Positions 11,647 to 23,800 of a stretch of 64,000 nt of DNA are shown here, one piece after another. The notes under the pieces were generated by a model. It saw only the letters and a list, made by a program, of their open reading frames with translations, searched no databases and was not told where the DNA came from. How positions within the stretch are numbered: position 1 is the first letter of the stretch; each line of letters opens with the position of its first letter. The stretch comes from Ectocarpus siliculosus (taxonomy: Eukaryota > Sar > Phaeophyceae > Ectocarpales > Ectocarpaceae). Position numbers and translations under genes: made by a program. The stretch spans positions 2,470,658 through 2,534,657 of the forward strand of contig FN649743.1 of assembly GCA_000310025.1 (NCBI GenBank). Reading direction: 5' to 3'.

Positions 11647-12147
11647 GTGGCCTACTGGCGCCTAGATATTTATGTAGATGTGCCGGTGGGGTCGTGTATG
11701 TTTCGCGTTTCGAAGGTGCGTGCGATCAAAGCGTGTTTCTTAGGCCTTCGTGGGCCGGGGTCAGCAGGGAATTCGAACACTGAAAAAGGGGGGCATGCAA
11801 CGTCAGCTGCCACGACGAGCTAATTGCGCCGCTTCCCTGTATCTAGTCTATCCAATTGCGTTCACTTTCTCTCCAACTATCTGTCTCTCTCTCAACTGAC
11901 TGGAATTCCCTCATAAGCTCATCATTCCAACCATAAACCAAACCTTCCTCACTTCTAGTCTCCATCTCATGCACTTTTCATGACCTTATTTGGCGATATC
12001 TCAACCAGACAGAACTAATTCCAACCCCGCTCCCAGAGCCATCATTCGCAAGTCCATTCCATCACGCCTCAACATATATACTGCGATTAAACTACCCCAA
12101 GTCTTCTTACACAGACCAAAACTAGGGTTGGCTTATTGCACGACATT
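11647..12147 (+). repeat. Left arm of long inverted repeat
   Basis: It matches the reverse complement of 15580-16105 with scattered substitutions and small indels. Shared landmarks, in order, are GTGCGTGCGATCAAAG, TTCTTAGGCCTTCGTGGGCC, GAGCTAATTGCGCCGCTTC, CTCCATCTCATGCACTTTT, AAGTCCATTCCATCACGCCT and CTAGGGTTGGCTTATTGCA. Confidence 0.85.
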
Positions 12148-12393
12148 CGCTCCCCCCAGGTTCAACGCATACTTATCTTCGATCAGTCTCGTTTGAATTG
12201 ACACTCAACACCAGCGTGCAATACCTGACCTACAACCAATATCTTCTCTCGCAACAAGTCCAAAAGTTAATCACCAGAATACCAACTCATGTAATACGCA
12301 CACCAATTTCGTCACGACCGTGGTACCACTGCAATATGACTCCATCACAAGGTACATTCTTTAGCCAAAACAACAATTGCTCCAACACATCAA

Positions 12394-12578
12394 TTTTTGA
12401 CCCGTATTCGACTGCACCACTTGGCACACTTTTCCGCAGTCCTACCTGAATTTTGACCCGTATTCGACTGCACCACTTGGCACACTTTTCCGCAGTCCTA
12501 CGCACTTCAATAATTCGCAACACAAATTTTGCCCCGTATTCGACTGCACCACTTGGCACACTTTTCCGCAGTCCTACG
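12394..12578 (-). repeat. Three copies of a ~50-bp repeat
   Basis: Units begin at about 12394, 12450 and 12527, each containing CCCGTATTCGACTGCACCAC and TTTTCCGCAGTCCTAC. On the minus strand they encode variants of the peptide RRTAEKCAKWCSRIR, so they may have formed the repetitive C-terminus of the chromodomain protein or be 3' non-coding repeats read by chance. Confidence 0.85.
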
Positions 12579-13472
12579 CACTTCAAATCCAACACTTATC
12601 TCATCCTCCAACTCAAACATGTACTTCTTCACACTTTTCGCCATTCGGTGTGCATGCCAGCACCACGTCCCTGGATCTTGTACCAAGTTGTCCGTCGTCA
12701 AGTTCTTCTCCACAAGTGCCACATTGATGTTTTTGCCGATGTCCACCAGCTTGATAGTATGCTTGATGCCTTCTTCCCACCTCGGATCCGGAGTCACCTG
12801 CACCACCTTCGCAAACTGCCACCCAGCCTTAACCGTCTTAAAATATAAATATGCACCAATCATCGCCCTACTTCTAAGACTCGGCCTACCCCGTGTGTCA
12901 CAACAAAGTTTGTAATCTTTCTGCACGTGTCTTTCTCCCTTCCTGCTAGCAATCGTCCTCTTTGCACCCTGAATACGGTACCTCCGATACCTAATGTTCC
13001 CTCCGGCCGATTGTTCCGGCTGCTCATTCCAATACTTAAGTACCACGTCTCCATATTGCTCCAACTCTACTTCATGCTCCCACGTACACTTAGCCAACCC
13101 CGTCCAATGCGTGTAGTACTGAACCGCCCCCACTGATACCTCGACAAATCCTGTGCCTTGATATTTTACACGGGACCAATTCCTTACTATCCACTTCTTC
13201 CTCCACGTCCTCTGCCGTAAGATGGAACGGAGGCGCCAACTCTGAAAACTTATTCAACACATACTTGCTAAAGCCCCACGGCAAAAACCTAGGCCTATCC
13301 TCGTTCTCGTGCTGAGTATAACACTTCTTACACCGATACACCGACACCCTCTCATTAATGTTCTTTCCTGGCTCATCCTTATTCACGTCCAAAAACAAAA
13401 CATTCGGGCCCACCTTTTCCCCGTCAAGACCATCACCTGGACCCACGATCAACACCTTATACGGACCGGTCC
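12507..13472 (-). pseudogene. Chromodomain protein fragment, frameshifted and cut by gap
   Basis: One minus frame running out of the gap (about 13455-13185) contains a CxxC pair (YRCKKCY) and an acidic stretch. A second frame takes over near 13185 and continues to 12507. Only by changing frame there does a chromodomain-like sequence appear: VKYQGTGFVEV, then YYTHWTGL and the TWE motif, which are the aromatic and Trp-Glu landmarks of the fold. Further on is an undefined segment (IGAYLYFKTVKAGWQFAKVV, then TIKLVDIGKNINVALVEKNL) that might be a second barrel-like domain. Chromodomains bind methylated histone tails and are common in transposon integrases, where they bias insertion. The frame change could also be a missed intron, but no good splice pair was seen. 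The N-terminal part is lost in the gap. Confidence 0.55.
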
Positions 13473-13572
13473 NNNNNNNNNNNNNNNNNNNNNNNNNNNN
13501 NNNNNNNNNNNNNNNNNNNNNNNNNNNNNNNNNNNNNNNNNNNNNNNNNNNNNNNNNNNNNNNNNNNNNNNN
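13473..13572. other. Assembly gap (100 N)
   Basis: Exactly 100 N, the usual placeholder for a gap of unknown size. The chromodomain reading frame runs into it. Confidence 1.
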
Positions 13573-13728
13573 GTATAGACTTAACTACAATTATGTCGGA
13601 GGCCTGAGACGCAAGAGTTCAACCATTGTTGCACTCTAAAAGCAAGACGTTTTATTTCGGTGCATCAGTTCGCGGTCGCCTTGAGACTTTTTTTTTCGCC
13701 GGCTGCTGCCCGCTGCAGCGGGCCAGTC

Positions 13729-14000
13729 TCTGGATCACAGAGCCCCTGTCGCGAGCTCGAAACTCCAAAGGCGAGTAGAGTTACAGCACGGTGAATGCAC
13801 GCAACCACTATTTCAGTCATTGAGCTAGACGTTGTGGTGCAGTAAATCGGTATTAATTGTTTATAAATAAATGGGGTTTAAACATTTGTTTCGGCCGTCT
13901 TCGCCGACGTGGGCGTGCCACTCTTCTCACGATCACAGCGCCCCTGTCGCGAGCTCTAGACTCCAAGGGCGAGCCGAGTGACAGCACCGTGAAGTACGAC
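13729..14000. repeat. Pair of ~70-bp direct repeats
   Basis: The segment around 13735-13800 (GCCCCTGTCGCGAGCTC, then a short spacer and GACAGCACGGTGAA-like words) recurs about 200 bases on at 13935-14000 with a few substitutions. No coding content was recognised. Confidence 0.7.
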
Positions 14001-14219
14001 TAAATCTCCTGCATCCGGGCGCGTCTACGGTAGGGACTGTCTGCCAAAAGAATTACGAAGCTCATTGGACGAGATTTGGAAGAACGTCAACTAATAAATA
14101 ACCATGACCGACCACCACGCACGCACGTTGTTGTTACATGTAGCACCGACGGCGGATGGATTCTATTGTAGTTGTGCCGCGTGGTGTCAACTAGATATCG
14201 ACAGACTGCCGTCGTCACC

Positions 14220-14286
14220 TTCTCTAAGTCTAGCGTAAGCAACGCTAACTGATTCTCTAAGTCTAGCGTAAGCAACGCTAACTGAA
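14220..14286. repeat. 33-bp tandem duplication of a small hairpin
   Basis: Two identical 33-bp units start at 14221 and 14254. Each contains TAGCGT-AAGCA-ACGCTA, a 6-bp stem with a 5-base loop. Confidence 0.9.
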
Positions 14287-14403
14287 GTAATTACTTCGAA
14301 GTCCTCACGTGCATCGTGTATCTTCACGTACGTACATGCACACGGCAACGTATGTATATATGTATATGCCTGAACTACACACACACCCGCCAAGTGGTAA
14401 GTA

Positions 14404-15461
14404 CAGTTAGCGCCCGCAATTAAGAAACGCTTATTTCAGGTCCAGCCTCGAATTCCTATTGTGGGCTATAAACTCAGCGTATGTCGTTCAGTTTCTTATA
14501 CAATATGTATATCATGTTTCTTATTTTGTCGTGCAGCCAAATCCTGCTGAATTTCTTAAATCGGCAATTTCTTATTTCTCTGCTTTCCTCGCCTCCCGTA
14601 CTCAACCCCGATTCTCACTACCGACGGCTGCACGTAAGGCCACTCCCTAGAAGCGAAATGTATTCAACGGCAACGTCTTGCTATCGCTACAAGGTCTTGT
14701 ACCCCCCTCATGAGTGAGGGCTGAATGTTATAGGATTCAGATGTGTAGACGGAACATAGAAGAGCTTGGTTCCTTCTAGAAGGCGCGGAGAGATGTAACT
14801 CTCCGCGGAAGGATAAAAAGCAGGGGACAGGATCTAGTAGCCCCTGCTTGTGCAGAGGATCCTGTGCCCCTTGGTGTCATTCCTACCGATACCCAAGGCA
14901 ACAGCTACTGCTGCTGCTGTTCTACAAGAGTAACAACAAGTGAGTTCTTCTTCTTCACGGGTCAACCAGACTTCATCACGCGTGCATTCCCCTACACTTG
15001 GCGTCGTCGGCTTATTCGTACGGTGTAAACTAAACAAATGCATGAACACCGCATGATGCCTCACCCGCACGCTGACAGCCAACAACGAAAATCAGAGCTT
15101 TAGCGCCAGCAAGGCAGAGCGCAGAGCCCGCAGGGGGCCGGAGGGGGCGCCGCAAAAAAAAAACACTCCCCCCTCGGCGTACAACTAATAATAATGCACT
15201 ATGGGAGGGGGGGGGGTTAGGGGGAGAGGGGGAAAGAACGAGAGAGTTGTGGGGTTTGTTTCTTATTCGACACACTCCCCCGTAACCCCTCGTTTCTTAT
15301 GTAGTAGGGCAGCAGTCGCTGCTGTGTTTCTTATTGAGACATTTCTTACTGTGTGGCCCAGATTGATTGAGCTATGTTTCTTAAGCCTATTTTCTTATTT
15401 TTCGTGAAAAAGTGAGCCTCAATTTCTTAACAACATATTTCTTAATTGCGGGCGCTAACTG
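14404..15461. mobile_element. Non-autonomous Tc1/mariner-type DNA transposon
   Basis: Perfect 24-bp inverted repeats bound it. The left one begins CAGTTAGCGCCCGCAATTAA at 14404 and the right one ends in its reverse complement at 15461. TA dinucleotides flank both sides (14402-14403 and 15462-15463), which is the Tc1/mariner target rule, and the CAGT start is common in that superfamily. No transposase frame is present in 1,058 bp. The heptamer TTTCTTA occurs 12 times on the plus strand, four times near the left end (14492-14574) and eight near the right (15259-15444), almost all in one orientation. It is nested within the large inverted-repeat element. Confidence 0.82.
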
Positions 15462-15579
15462 TACAGGTCTACTGCTGCTGCTGTAGGAAGGAATTAAACA
15501 GGGTTACTCCAAAGCTGGCTTGTGCTTTGAGTTCTCGAACGCATGCACATCTGACGGAAAACTACAAGTACTTAGTTTG

Positions 15580-16105
15580 TTGTCGTGCAATAAGTCAACC
15601 CTAGTTTTAGTCACTTGGGGTAGTTTAATTGCAGTATATATGTCGAGGCGTGATGGAATGGACTTGAGAATGATGGCTCTGGGAGCAGGGTTGGAATTAG
15701 TTCTGGTTGAGATATCGTCAAATAAGGTCATTAAAAGTGTATGAGGTGGAGACTAGAATTGAGAAAGAAAGTGTTGGTTTATGATTGGAAGGGTGAGCAT
15801 ATAATAAGGGAATATTGCAGTTAGTTGAGAGAAGGAGATAGAGAGAGAGAGAGTTGGAGAGAAAGTGAAGCGGCGCAATTGGATAGATACAGGTGAAGCG
15901 GCGCAATTAGCTCGCGTCAGCGATAGATGTCGCGTGCCCCCCATTTTAGTGTTCAATTCCCCTGCTCTGTCTGCTGTTCTCGGCCCACGAAGGCCTAAGA
16001 AACACACTTACTTACTTTGATCGCACGCATCTTCGAGACGCGCACACACACGACCCCACGGGCACATCAACACACATATCTACGCGCGATAGGCCACCGC
16101 CGGCC
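15580..16105 (-). repeat. Right arm of long inverted repeat
   Basis: Inverted partner of 11647-12147. Its inner edge is TGTCGTGCAATAAGTCAACC and its outer part reads CGACCCCACGGGCACATC. It carries extra GA-rich simple sequence near 15830-15865 compared with the left arm. Confidence 0.85.
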
Positions 16106-17869
16106 GATTCCACGTCATTGTTTGTCTTCTGTAATAATACTGTCAACGACGCTGTACAGTAGTGTTGAAGATGCTGCCGTGTAGCCTATTTACACTCTTC
16201 TACCGTATACAGGTGAACGGTAGAGAGTTTACGCACGATTGTTTGTTGTGCGGTGTGCCACTACAAGTACATAATACCCCTGCCTGTCTTTCACAGGTGA
16301 ACAGTAGGCAAGTTTTAGTCTTCATACCATATGCACATTTCGTGGATACCACAAGCATTTATTTATTTAGTGGAATATCCTGGAAGTTAGTCAGAAGTTA
16401 GTCGGTAGAGAGAGTGAAAGCGTGACCTTTTCGTGGAATTCTTTGTTGTTCTGCATAATAATACATAGTCTTATTATAGACCCATGTATGTTTGGTTTCC
16501 AAATCTTTATCTTCCTTTCTTTGGACAAATTAAATGCATGCGTACTTTTTCGACCTTTTGGGCAGTCTGCCTCCCGAACGAATGCGAATCAGCTGTTCGA
16601 CCTTTGAAAATAGTCACAGCTAGCTTTGTTGCCTGAGATGTCTACAGATCGCCTATATACATACATGTCATGCATTGCGTGCACACAGCGTGAACTGCAA
16701 GTAAGTTTGTTTTTGTCTTCTTGTGTAATACTGCCAACGACACGTTGTGGTATTGAAGGTAGGTGCTGTTGTAGCCTCTACACTACTACATTACAGTACC
16801 ATATATATACAGGTGAATGTCTTTTCCAGCTTCGTGCCCTTGTGGTATGCTGTGCACAGTCTTCACACCCACCACCCTTCCTTTCAGCATAATCTGAGCT
16901 GAAGGCGAGGGCGCCTGGCGCCCGAGCCTGGAGACCTTGTATGTATATAGATGATGACATGATGCCATGGATACGGCGTTGTTGGTAGGTTCTGAGACGT
17001 TCCGAGGCTATTCGATATTCTGCCGTGCGGTGACGTGGAGGTCGATTTCCGCTCGATTTCCGCTGTCCGTAATATAAGTGGACAAGTTGGACAAGTGTGG
17101 GTAGAATTTGGACAAAAGTGGGTCAAAATATAGACACAAATGGGTACATGAAAAACATGGTGGACGCCGCTGGGTTACCAACCGCGATGTAGGACAGAAG
17201 TGGGCACTCTGGTGAGGCCTTGCGCGCCTCGGCGGTATTAGGGCCAAAGGTAGGTGTGCCTGAAAGTGGGAAAAAATCGATGCCCGTGCTGTGTATGTAT
17301 GGTCCCTGGCTGTGTCGCCCAGGTGTCAGAATGGGGTTTTGAGTCGTTTGGGGGTCGCCCATGGAGGGCGCGCGCGCTGGATTTGCGAGTACCCACGTTT
17401 GTCCGAGAATGGCGTGGGTATACCCACTTTTTTCCATTTCCCTTTTTCAAATCCCGATTTGGTATTGGGTCGGTGCCTGATACGAGACTCATGGTTTTCC
17501 TCCACTCACTGAAAAGACTCCACCACATCCCGTTCGACTGTGGGTATATCTCGAATGGGTAGTCTTTCTGTGTGTGTTTTTATTATTCCTTAATTTCCAC
17601 TCCGCAAATGCAAATATGTAAATATGCATATATGCTAGATATATGCATACTTTATCGAAGGCTATTTTTTTTTCGTCTCTTCCCGTCGGGCTCATGACAC
17701 ATCCTGCTCTACAGGCGGGCACGGCACTCCTCCCTCAATTTGGTGACAGAAGCGGAAGGTGTGAAAACTTGGGAACCCCGTGGAAGCGATCACGGCACAT
17801 ACCACGCACCTCTATTTGCTGCACCTGCCCCTCGGGAACGAGAAGGATTGTTTTTCTCCGGTGCTAACC
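16106..17869. other. Intergenic region 5' of tyrosinase with a diverged duplication
   Basis: Two related stretches lie about 600 bases apart at roughly 16115-16215 and 16700-16815. They share TACTG(T/C)CAACGAC, then GTAGCCT and ATACAGGTGAA words. The rest shows no coding signal. The 400 bases before 17870 should include the tyrosinase promoter and 5' UTR, but no TATA box or other motif stands out enough to call. Confidence 0.4.
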
Positions 17870-20800
17870 ATGCCGTCGGCGGCTTGCGGTTCGCAATTGT
17901 GTGGCGGCAGATCTCACCGCTACGCAAGTTTGGATCCGCCGGCCCTCACATGGCGTCATAGATGTCATAGATGGCACCGGTTTGTGGTTTTCGTTCCTGT
18001 GGCAGCAGCAGTCACCATATTCTCGCTCCACGTGCTGCCGCCGCTGGGCAATGGTGGCGCCGATGCACCGCGCGCCAACACCGAAGCAGCGGCTGGCGAG
18101 ACCAGATTTTCAGCAGTAGTAGTAGACGGCGTGAAAGTAAAGGTGTGCAATTCCTACGACGAGGGCACCGGCATGGGCATCCTCGAGAGCCTCGAGAGGC
18201 GGCCCAACAAATCTGACGGGTTCGCGGAGCCGTATCGGGCGACGACGCTGCAGATTGAAGCCTGGCCAGGAACGTTGCCGGCCGTGGAGAGCGAGGAGTT
18301 CAGGTGAAGCAACGCAGTCCACATAATAAGCATGTCGATCACTTCGTTCGCCGCTCTGGCCTGTAGCAACATGTTGCAGGGCTTGTCCAATCCCGCATGT
18401 CAAAAGGGGTGAAAGACGCACCTTCATTCATCTCTCTTTGATTGAGTGGCAGTTTCTACTGCAGCAGTTTGAACGTAACGACAACAGATCGCGCGTGTGA
18501 TGATGGTGCTTGGAATTCCATTGAGACGGCCGGATACTTGCCGGGTACCGTCGCGTCCTCGATTCACTTTCACCTCGGTTGTTCGTACGATCGATTCTCA
18601 CACAACCCACTTGGTTCGCTGTTTATAGGTGGGAAATAAACGGTGAATTTGTCGGCGTCGGAGTTACCATCGAGACATTTTTCGAAACCGTCGGGATCCA
18701 CCAGGTGAGAGCAAGAAGAAGGAGAAGGAGAGGCAACCTAACCCTATAGAGCAACTGTTGTCTTTCGGTAGCACGAACACTACTGCAATATGTACATAGG
18801 TGGTGTTGCAGACAAACTTATGGTACTGAATAACTGCTGTATCTCCAAAGGGCTAGGAACGAAATATGAAAGGTATTAAATTCACGCATTTTTTCACGGA
18901 ACGGTGAGAAGAAGATCCGATTATTTTTCGCTTGTTCTATTCGTGATGTCATCGCGAAAAGTATGTTTCCTTCCCTGCATACACGCTTTGCTCGGCACAC
19001 AACACACAACAGGTTGACATGGTATTGCTCGCCTTAGAGCAGCGGTAAAAGCGCAATGAGCAGCACCCGACACAGAGGACAACACACTTAGAAAGATCCC
19101 GTCCACCCGGCCTGCTGTTTTCAGTTTTCAGCAACAACAGGCGCAGGGCAGAGTGTCGCAACCTGGGTGTTGCTTGTGATTTCTTCAGTTTGCCAGCTCA
19201 TTTTTCACGGTTGCGACTCCCATCTTTGACCACCACCTGCCCAAAGGTAGACGAGCTCAACAATCATAGGGCGGCAGCCGCGCTGACGGCCAGCATCATA
19301 TAGATGGCCAATCCGAACGAATTAGCGTATCGGAGGCCCTGTTGCTCTACTGCTGCGTGGTGCGTGGATTGATCTTGATGTGTCCGACCAAAAACAGATC
19401 ATCTCGCCGCATTTTTTCCAACGGCATTTTGGTGAGGTGGCACACGTCTCTCACACACCTTATTGAGCAGCACCCAAGCACCCAACACCCACGAAGCAGC
19501 ACGGCGCCGGGAGATGGTATCATACAATGTAGACAGCCGAACCGAAGGAATCAGCGCATTGGAGGTCTTGGTGCTGCTGCTGTACTCGTTCTACTGTTTC
19601 CGTGTTTGCTATGTGTGATTGAAAGAAATCCCCCAGCACCAACAGCAGCAGTTGAAGACGAGAGCACCACGCAATGTCTAGTTTTGGGCCAAGAACGGAC
19701 TGAACGCCGCTTCTGCCGCTTGTCCATCTCCACAACAGACCTGGACGTGAGTCTGGCAGGTCTTTCTAGCGTTCTCAGTGATGTTACAGCGCCCGCGGTG
19801 CGCTTGTCCGATGCTTCTGTCAAAAACACGGATCGGTGAAAGTAGCAAGCCCCAAAAAATCCCGGCTCCTTCTTTCCACGTTTTCGGGGGAAAACGCCTC
19901 CATACATGTTCAAGAAAACACGCTTTAGTGGAATATTCCGTGTTTTTTTGGTCGTTAATAATACCCCATAGGGGTAGCTGCGGTTCACGGATACTGCCTC
20001 TATTGCAAGAACATTCGCACGCGATCTTATTTTCTGTCTACACTTTATCTATCCCGCCCCACAGACTCTGACCCAACTTTCTCGAGTTCGTGCACCCTGC
20101 GCGCACAAAAAAGCGATCTTATCAGCGCCAACCCTTCGACATCCCTCCGCAATATTCGCCAAATTAGCGCATGTAGAACGTACCTTTGGTGTAGGAAATT
20201 CGAGTGTGTTCAACGTTATTTCTTCGGGAGAAAAAATTTCGCCTGTGTCAAGAATTTCCTTTTTTTCACTCGGGGAAAAATAATCCGATAATCGAATCTA
20301 TCTATGTCCTTGTACAGCATCTCCTCTTAGAGCGACTCTGCCAACAAGAGATGCATCGACAAAAAAACCGTTGTGTACTGCTCAAATGCAAATCAAGCCC
20401 CCTTATAGAACTACGGAACCCCTGTACCTGCTCCACGCCGCCACCCCTCTCTCCCCCCTCCTCCCCTTGTTTCGGCCGCTACTTTTCTATGGCAGTGTAC
20501 CGTGACGTCGTACCCCGACGGTGGCCGACACGAGTTCGAGGTGACGGTCAAGTACGTCCGGCGGGAGATTCGGGACCTGACGGACCGGGACCGGGAGGCG
20601 TTCTTCAACGCGGTGTCGGTGCTGCAGCGTGTGCCAAGCGTCGTAGGGCGCGAGATCTACGGGGACAAGTACTACAGCATGGACTACTTCACCCGGATGC
20701 ACTTGTACGGCGGTGAGGGCGAGTTTCTATTGGAGAGGGCGGCATTTTGTTTGAAGTCGTTAGGGTCATCTCCTACATGTGTTGACAAAAGCGATACGAT

Positions 20801-23800
20801 TGCCTCATGTCTCCGCTGAGCTGCTCAAGGTGTTACCCACATATCCTCCGCTCTTGCTCGTTACGGGATTCTATTTTCCTAGTGGTACCGCTGTGGCGTT
20901 CGCCGGTGCGCCCCCCCCCCCCCCCCCCCACACATTTTGCAGCTGTGCTCCATTCCCAAGCCGACAAACGCTAGGGAGGAAAACGCATGATGCAGTACTT
21001 TGGTCGGCCTCGTGAGTCAGGGCGTGTGTGGCTGTTCTCAGGTCCTAGACTTGCATCGGTGCAAGTTTCCAGTCTTTCTTGCTTGGGGGGCACTAGACTA
21101 TGTACCTCTTTCGCGAATGACACTCCTTCTCAAAATTGTGTATTGTTTCCGGTATTGTAGGGGGCGACAAGATCTGCGACCACTGGCACGAGGGGACTGG
21201 GTTCATGAACGCCCACATGGGGTTTACGCTCATGTTCGAGCAAGCCCTCCAGTCCGTGAACCCCTCCATTGCCGTCCCCTACTGGGACTTCACCATCGTG
21301 AGTATTGCCCAAAACATTCCCTTGAGTGCTACTACTCCAACGTGAACGAAGCGAGCAGAGGGCGAGAAGCCGTCCAACACGTCCTGTTGACTACGAGCGG
21401 TCAGCAACAGGCTATTTTATTGGCTGGCTTTGGCTTTTGCGGCGATACAGGGCAAGGTCATCTCTTTTAGTGCAGATGGTGGTGGGGGATCCGAAAATGC
21501 ATGGGAGGTAGGCTTTTTACACGGCCAGGTCGCCCGTCAACGTCTGTGTGCAGTTGCATACTGTGTTCCACCCCGCCCCGGCTCGACAGCCGGTTCTTCT
21601 TGCACGAGCTTGCAATATTCATCCGTGTAGAGTTGTGCTTGCTAAGAAGCGTACAGTTACCGGGCGGGGAGCTTCCTGTGACTGGTGAGATGTACGCAGT
21701 TATGTATGAGCGCTCTTACGATCCAGGAAACGATTCCGTTTCATTACCTAAATAAAATGTCGTGCGTTCTGGTCCACGAAATGAGTTTGGAAGCTTAAAG
21801 GCCGCCGAAAGACCATGGCATGGACGCTTCGATGGGCGCAACGCGCGGTATCATGTTCAGGTTGTTCAGCATGTCTACGGCGTTTGGTACGGAAGCAAGC
21901 CAGATTCCTGCATCACTCCTTGTTCCGCACAGCGTCGAACCGTCACAGAACAGGCTAGACTGCAGGATTAAGGCTTGGGAAAGGTGGAGGGCGGCCTGGG
22001 AGTTGGGCGCGGCCACTCTCACAAAGGCCCAGTCGATGCAGCCACTTGCAGCTTCCGTTTTGGTTCCAGCGTGTCATCGGAGCCTGCGCTCTGTCCTGGC
22101 CCGATATATAGCTGACATCATTTCACGAGGAGGTTGGATGTAGAAGTCGCGTGGGGACTAGGGGTTCTCCGGTTTCAACTCCCACGTACGTCTCGATGCT
22201 GAGACTCAGCATGTGGAAAGCAACCTCTTCACAACGCCGCACGTTTGATTTCGTACCGCGCGCTTCGACAGGAGGGCACTCCGGATGGCGACTCGCCAAC
22301 CTTCAGGAGCAGCTCGGTATTTTCGGACGACTGGTTTGGCACAACGACCCCTGAGAACGTGAGCGACAGCACGCTCTCGAGGGAGGGAGGGGAGATTTCG
22401 CAGACTACGTTCGGGTGCCACCGGATTTTCTTTTGAAGTCAGACGTTGCGTCTCTTGTTGTTGTTCGAAACCTGCTGCAGCAGTTCAAGAACGTATGTAG
22501 GGCGCAAGAAAAAGGTTCAATTGTATGATTGTTCTTGGGGGGAACTGTGTACGAGCCATGGAACGTTCTTGTTCTTGTATCCTGTTTTGCGTGCATCTTC
22601 CAACCTGATCGCCTCAAGACAAGGCATCAATCAGGCTACCTGTCTTCGTGGTGAGCTACGAGGCCGACTTCGAAGGCCCGAAGCCGAAGCGCATGTTACC
22701 GCAAACCAAGGACCGGGGTACGGTCCGTGTAGCGCTGGAAGAAAACGTGCTCCTGACCGGAGCGGTTCTTTTCCTCGTCATCGTGAGGTTTTTCGTCTCC
22801 CGTCCGACCGATCATGTGATATCCTGCAGCCTTCACGCCTTGTCCACGGACGTCCTTCCCTCGTCCTCCGTCCCCGTGGTTCCACACTACGCTGCACCTC
22901 TACAAGTCTGCCCGCGTCCAAACCCAGTGCGCACACCCCAAACATCTTCCCGAAAACGCCCTTTCCGCCACCCCAATTATTTCTCTGCTCGCGGCAGGGG
23001 GCTCGCGTACCCGACAGGGGACGATTCGGCTTCGTCCCGGTGATGACCAACGCTTCTGAGTACTCGAGAATCACCAACGCTTACGGTATGCTCCGATCGG
23101 TGTGGAACAGCGACTCGACGCCCTTCATGACACGGTACGACGGCCTGTTCGAGTATTACAACAACCGCAAGCCGGCCGGGTGCAGGCAGTACAGGGACGC
23201 GCTTGATCACGATGACTGGTGAGAGGAGACAGACGACGAGAGATTGAGAGACAGAGAGAGAGAGAGATACTTCATGTTTGGGGGTGCTCGGCAGAGTACT
23301 GAGCTACCGGGTGGGGAGGGGGGTTACGCGGATGATAACATATTTATACGTATGCTGGTCATGACGCCCGGGACCAATCTCGCCTCCCTCACACCTCGTA
23401 CTCGTCGATGATACCAGATCCTCGGCCGACTTTCTATTCTCTTTCGGCCTTTGACGAAGGTCAGCCGGTTCACCCAAAACCAAGACCCAACGGGGGGACC
23501 GAGATTTGTTTCTTTGTTTCGCGCCGAAAACGTTACGGTACGGGCCCGCAGTTACAGTTCAGTTGACTACAATACTGTCGAACAAACGCCCACATTTTTC
23601 ACGAAAAATAGAACAGATGGGTTGAGATACAAGATTGAGCGGTGAATCCGTACACTGAACTCTCGATAACAACCTCTCTCGACGACAGACAGTGGCGACG
23701 AAGTAACAAGCTGAGACTCGACCTGATGTTGACGTTTCATACATTCGGGCCCGTACTTTTCTGTCGCCGACGAGCAGCAGCTTCTCTGTTGATCTTTCGG

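Larger units (their letters stand above)
11647..16105. mobile_element. Composite element bounded by ~500-bp inverted repeats
   Basis: A long segment at 11647-12147 recurs inverted at 15580-16105. The interior holds a broken chromodomain reading frame, short tandem repeats, an assembly gap and a nested mariner-type element. Long terminal inverted repeats with a chromodomain protein between them would fit a large DNA transposon, for example a Polinton/Maverick relative, whose integrases often carry chromodomains. No integrase catalytic core, polymerase or ATPase is visible, and part of the interior is missing in the gap. Two oppositely oriented copies of a shorter repeat could give the same picture. 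No clear target duplication was found. Confidence 0.5.
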
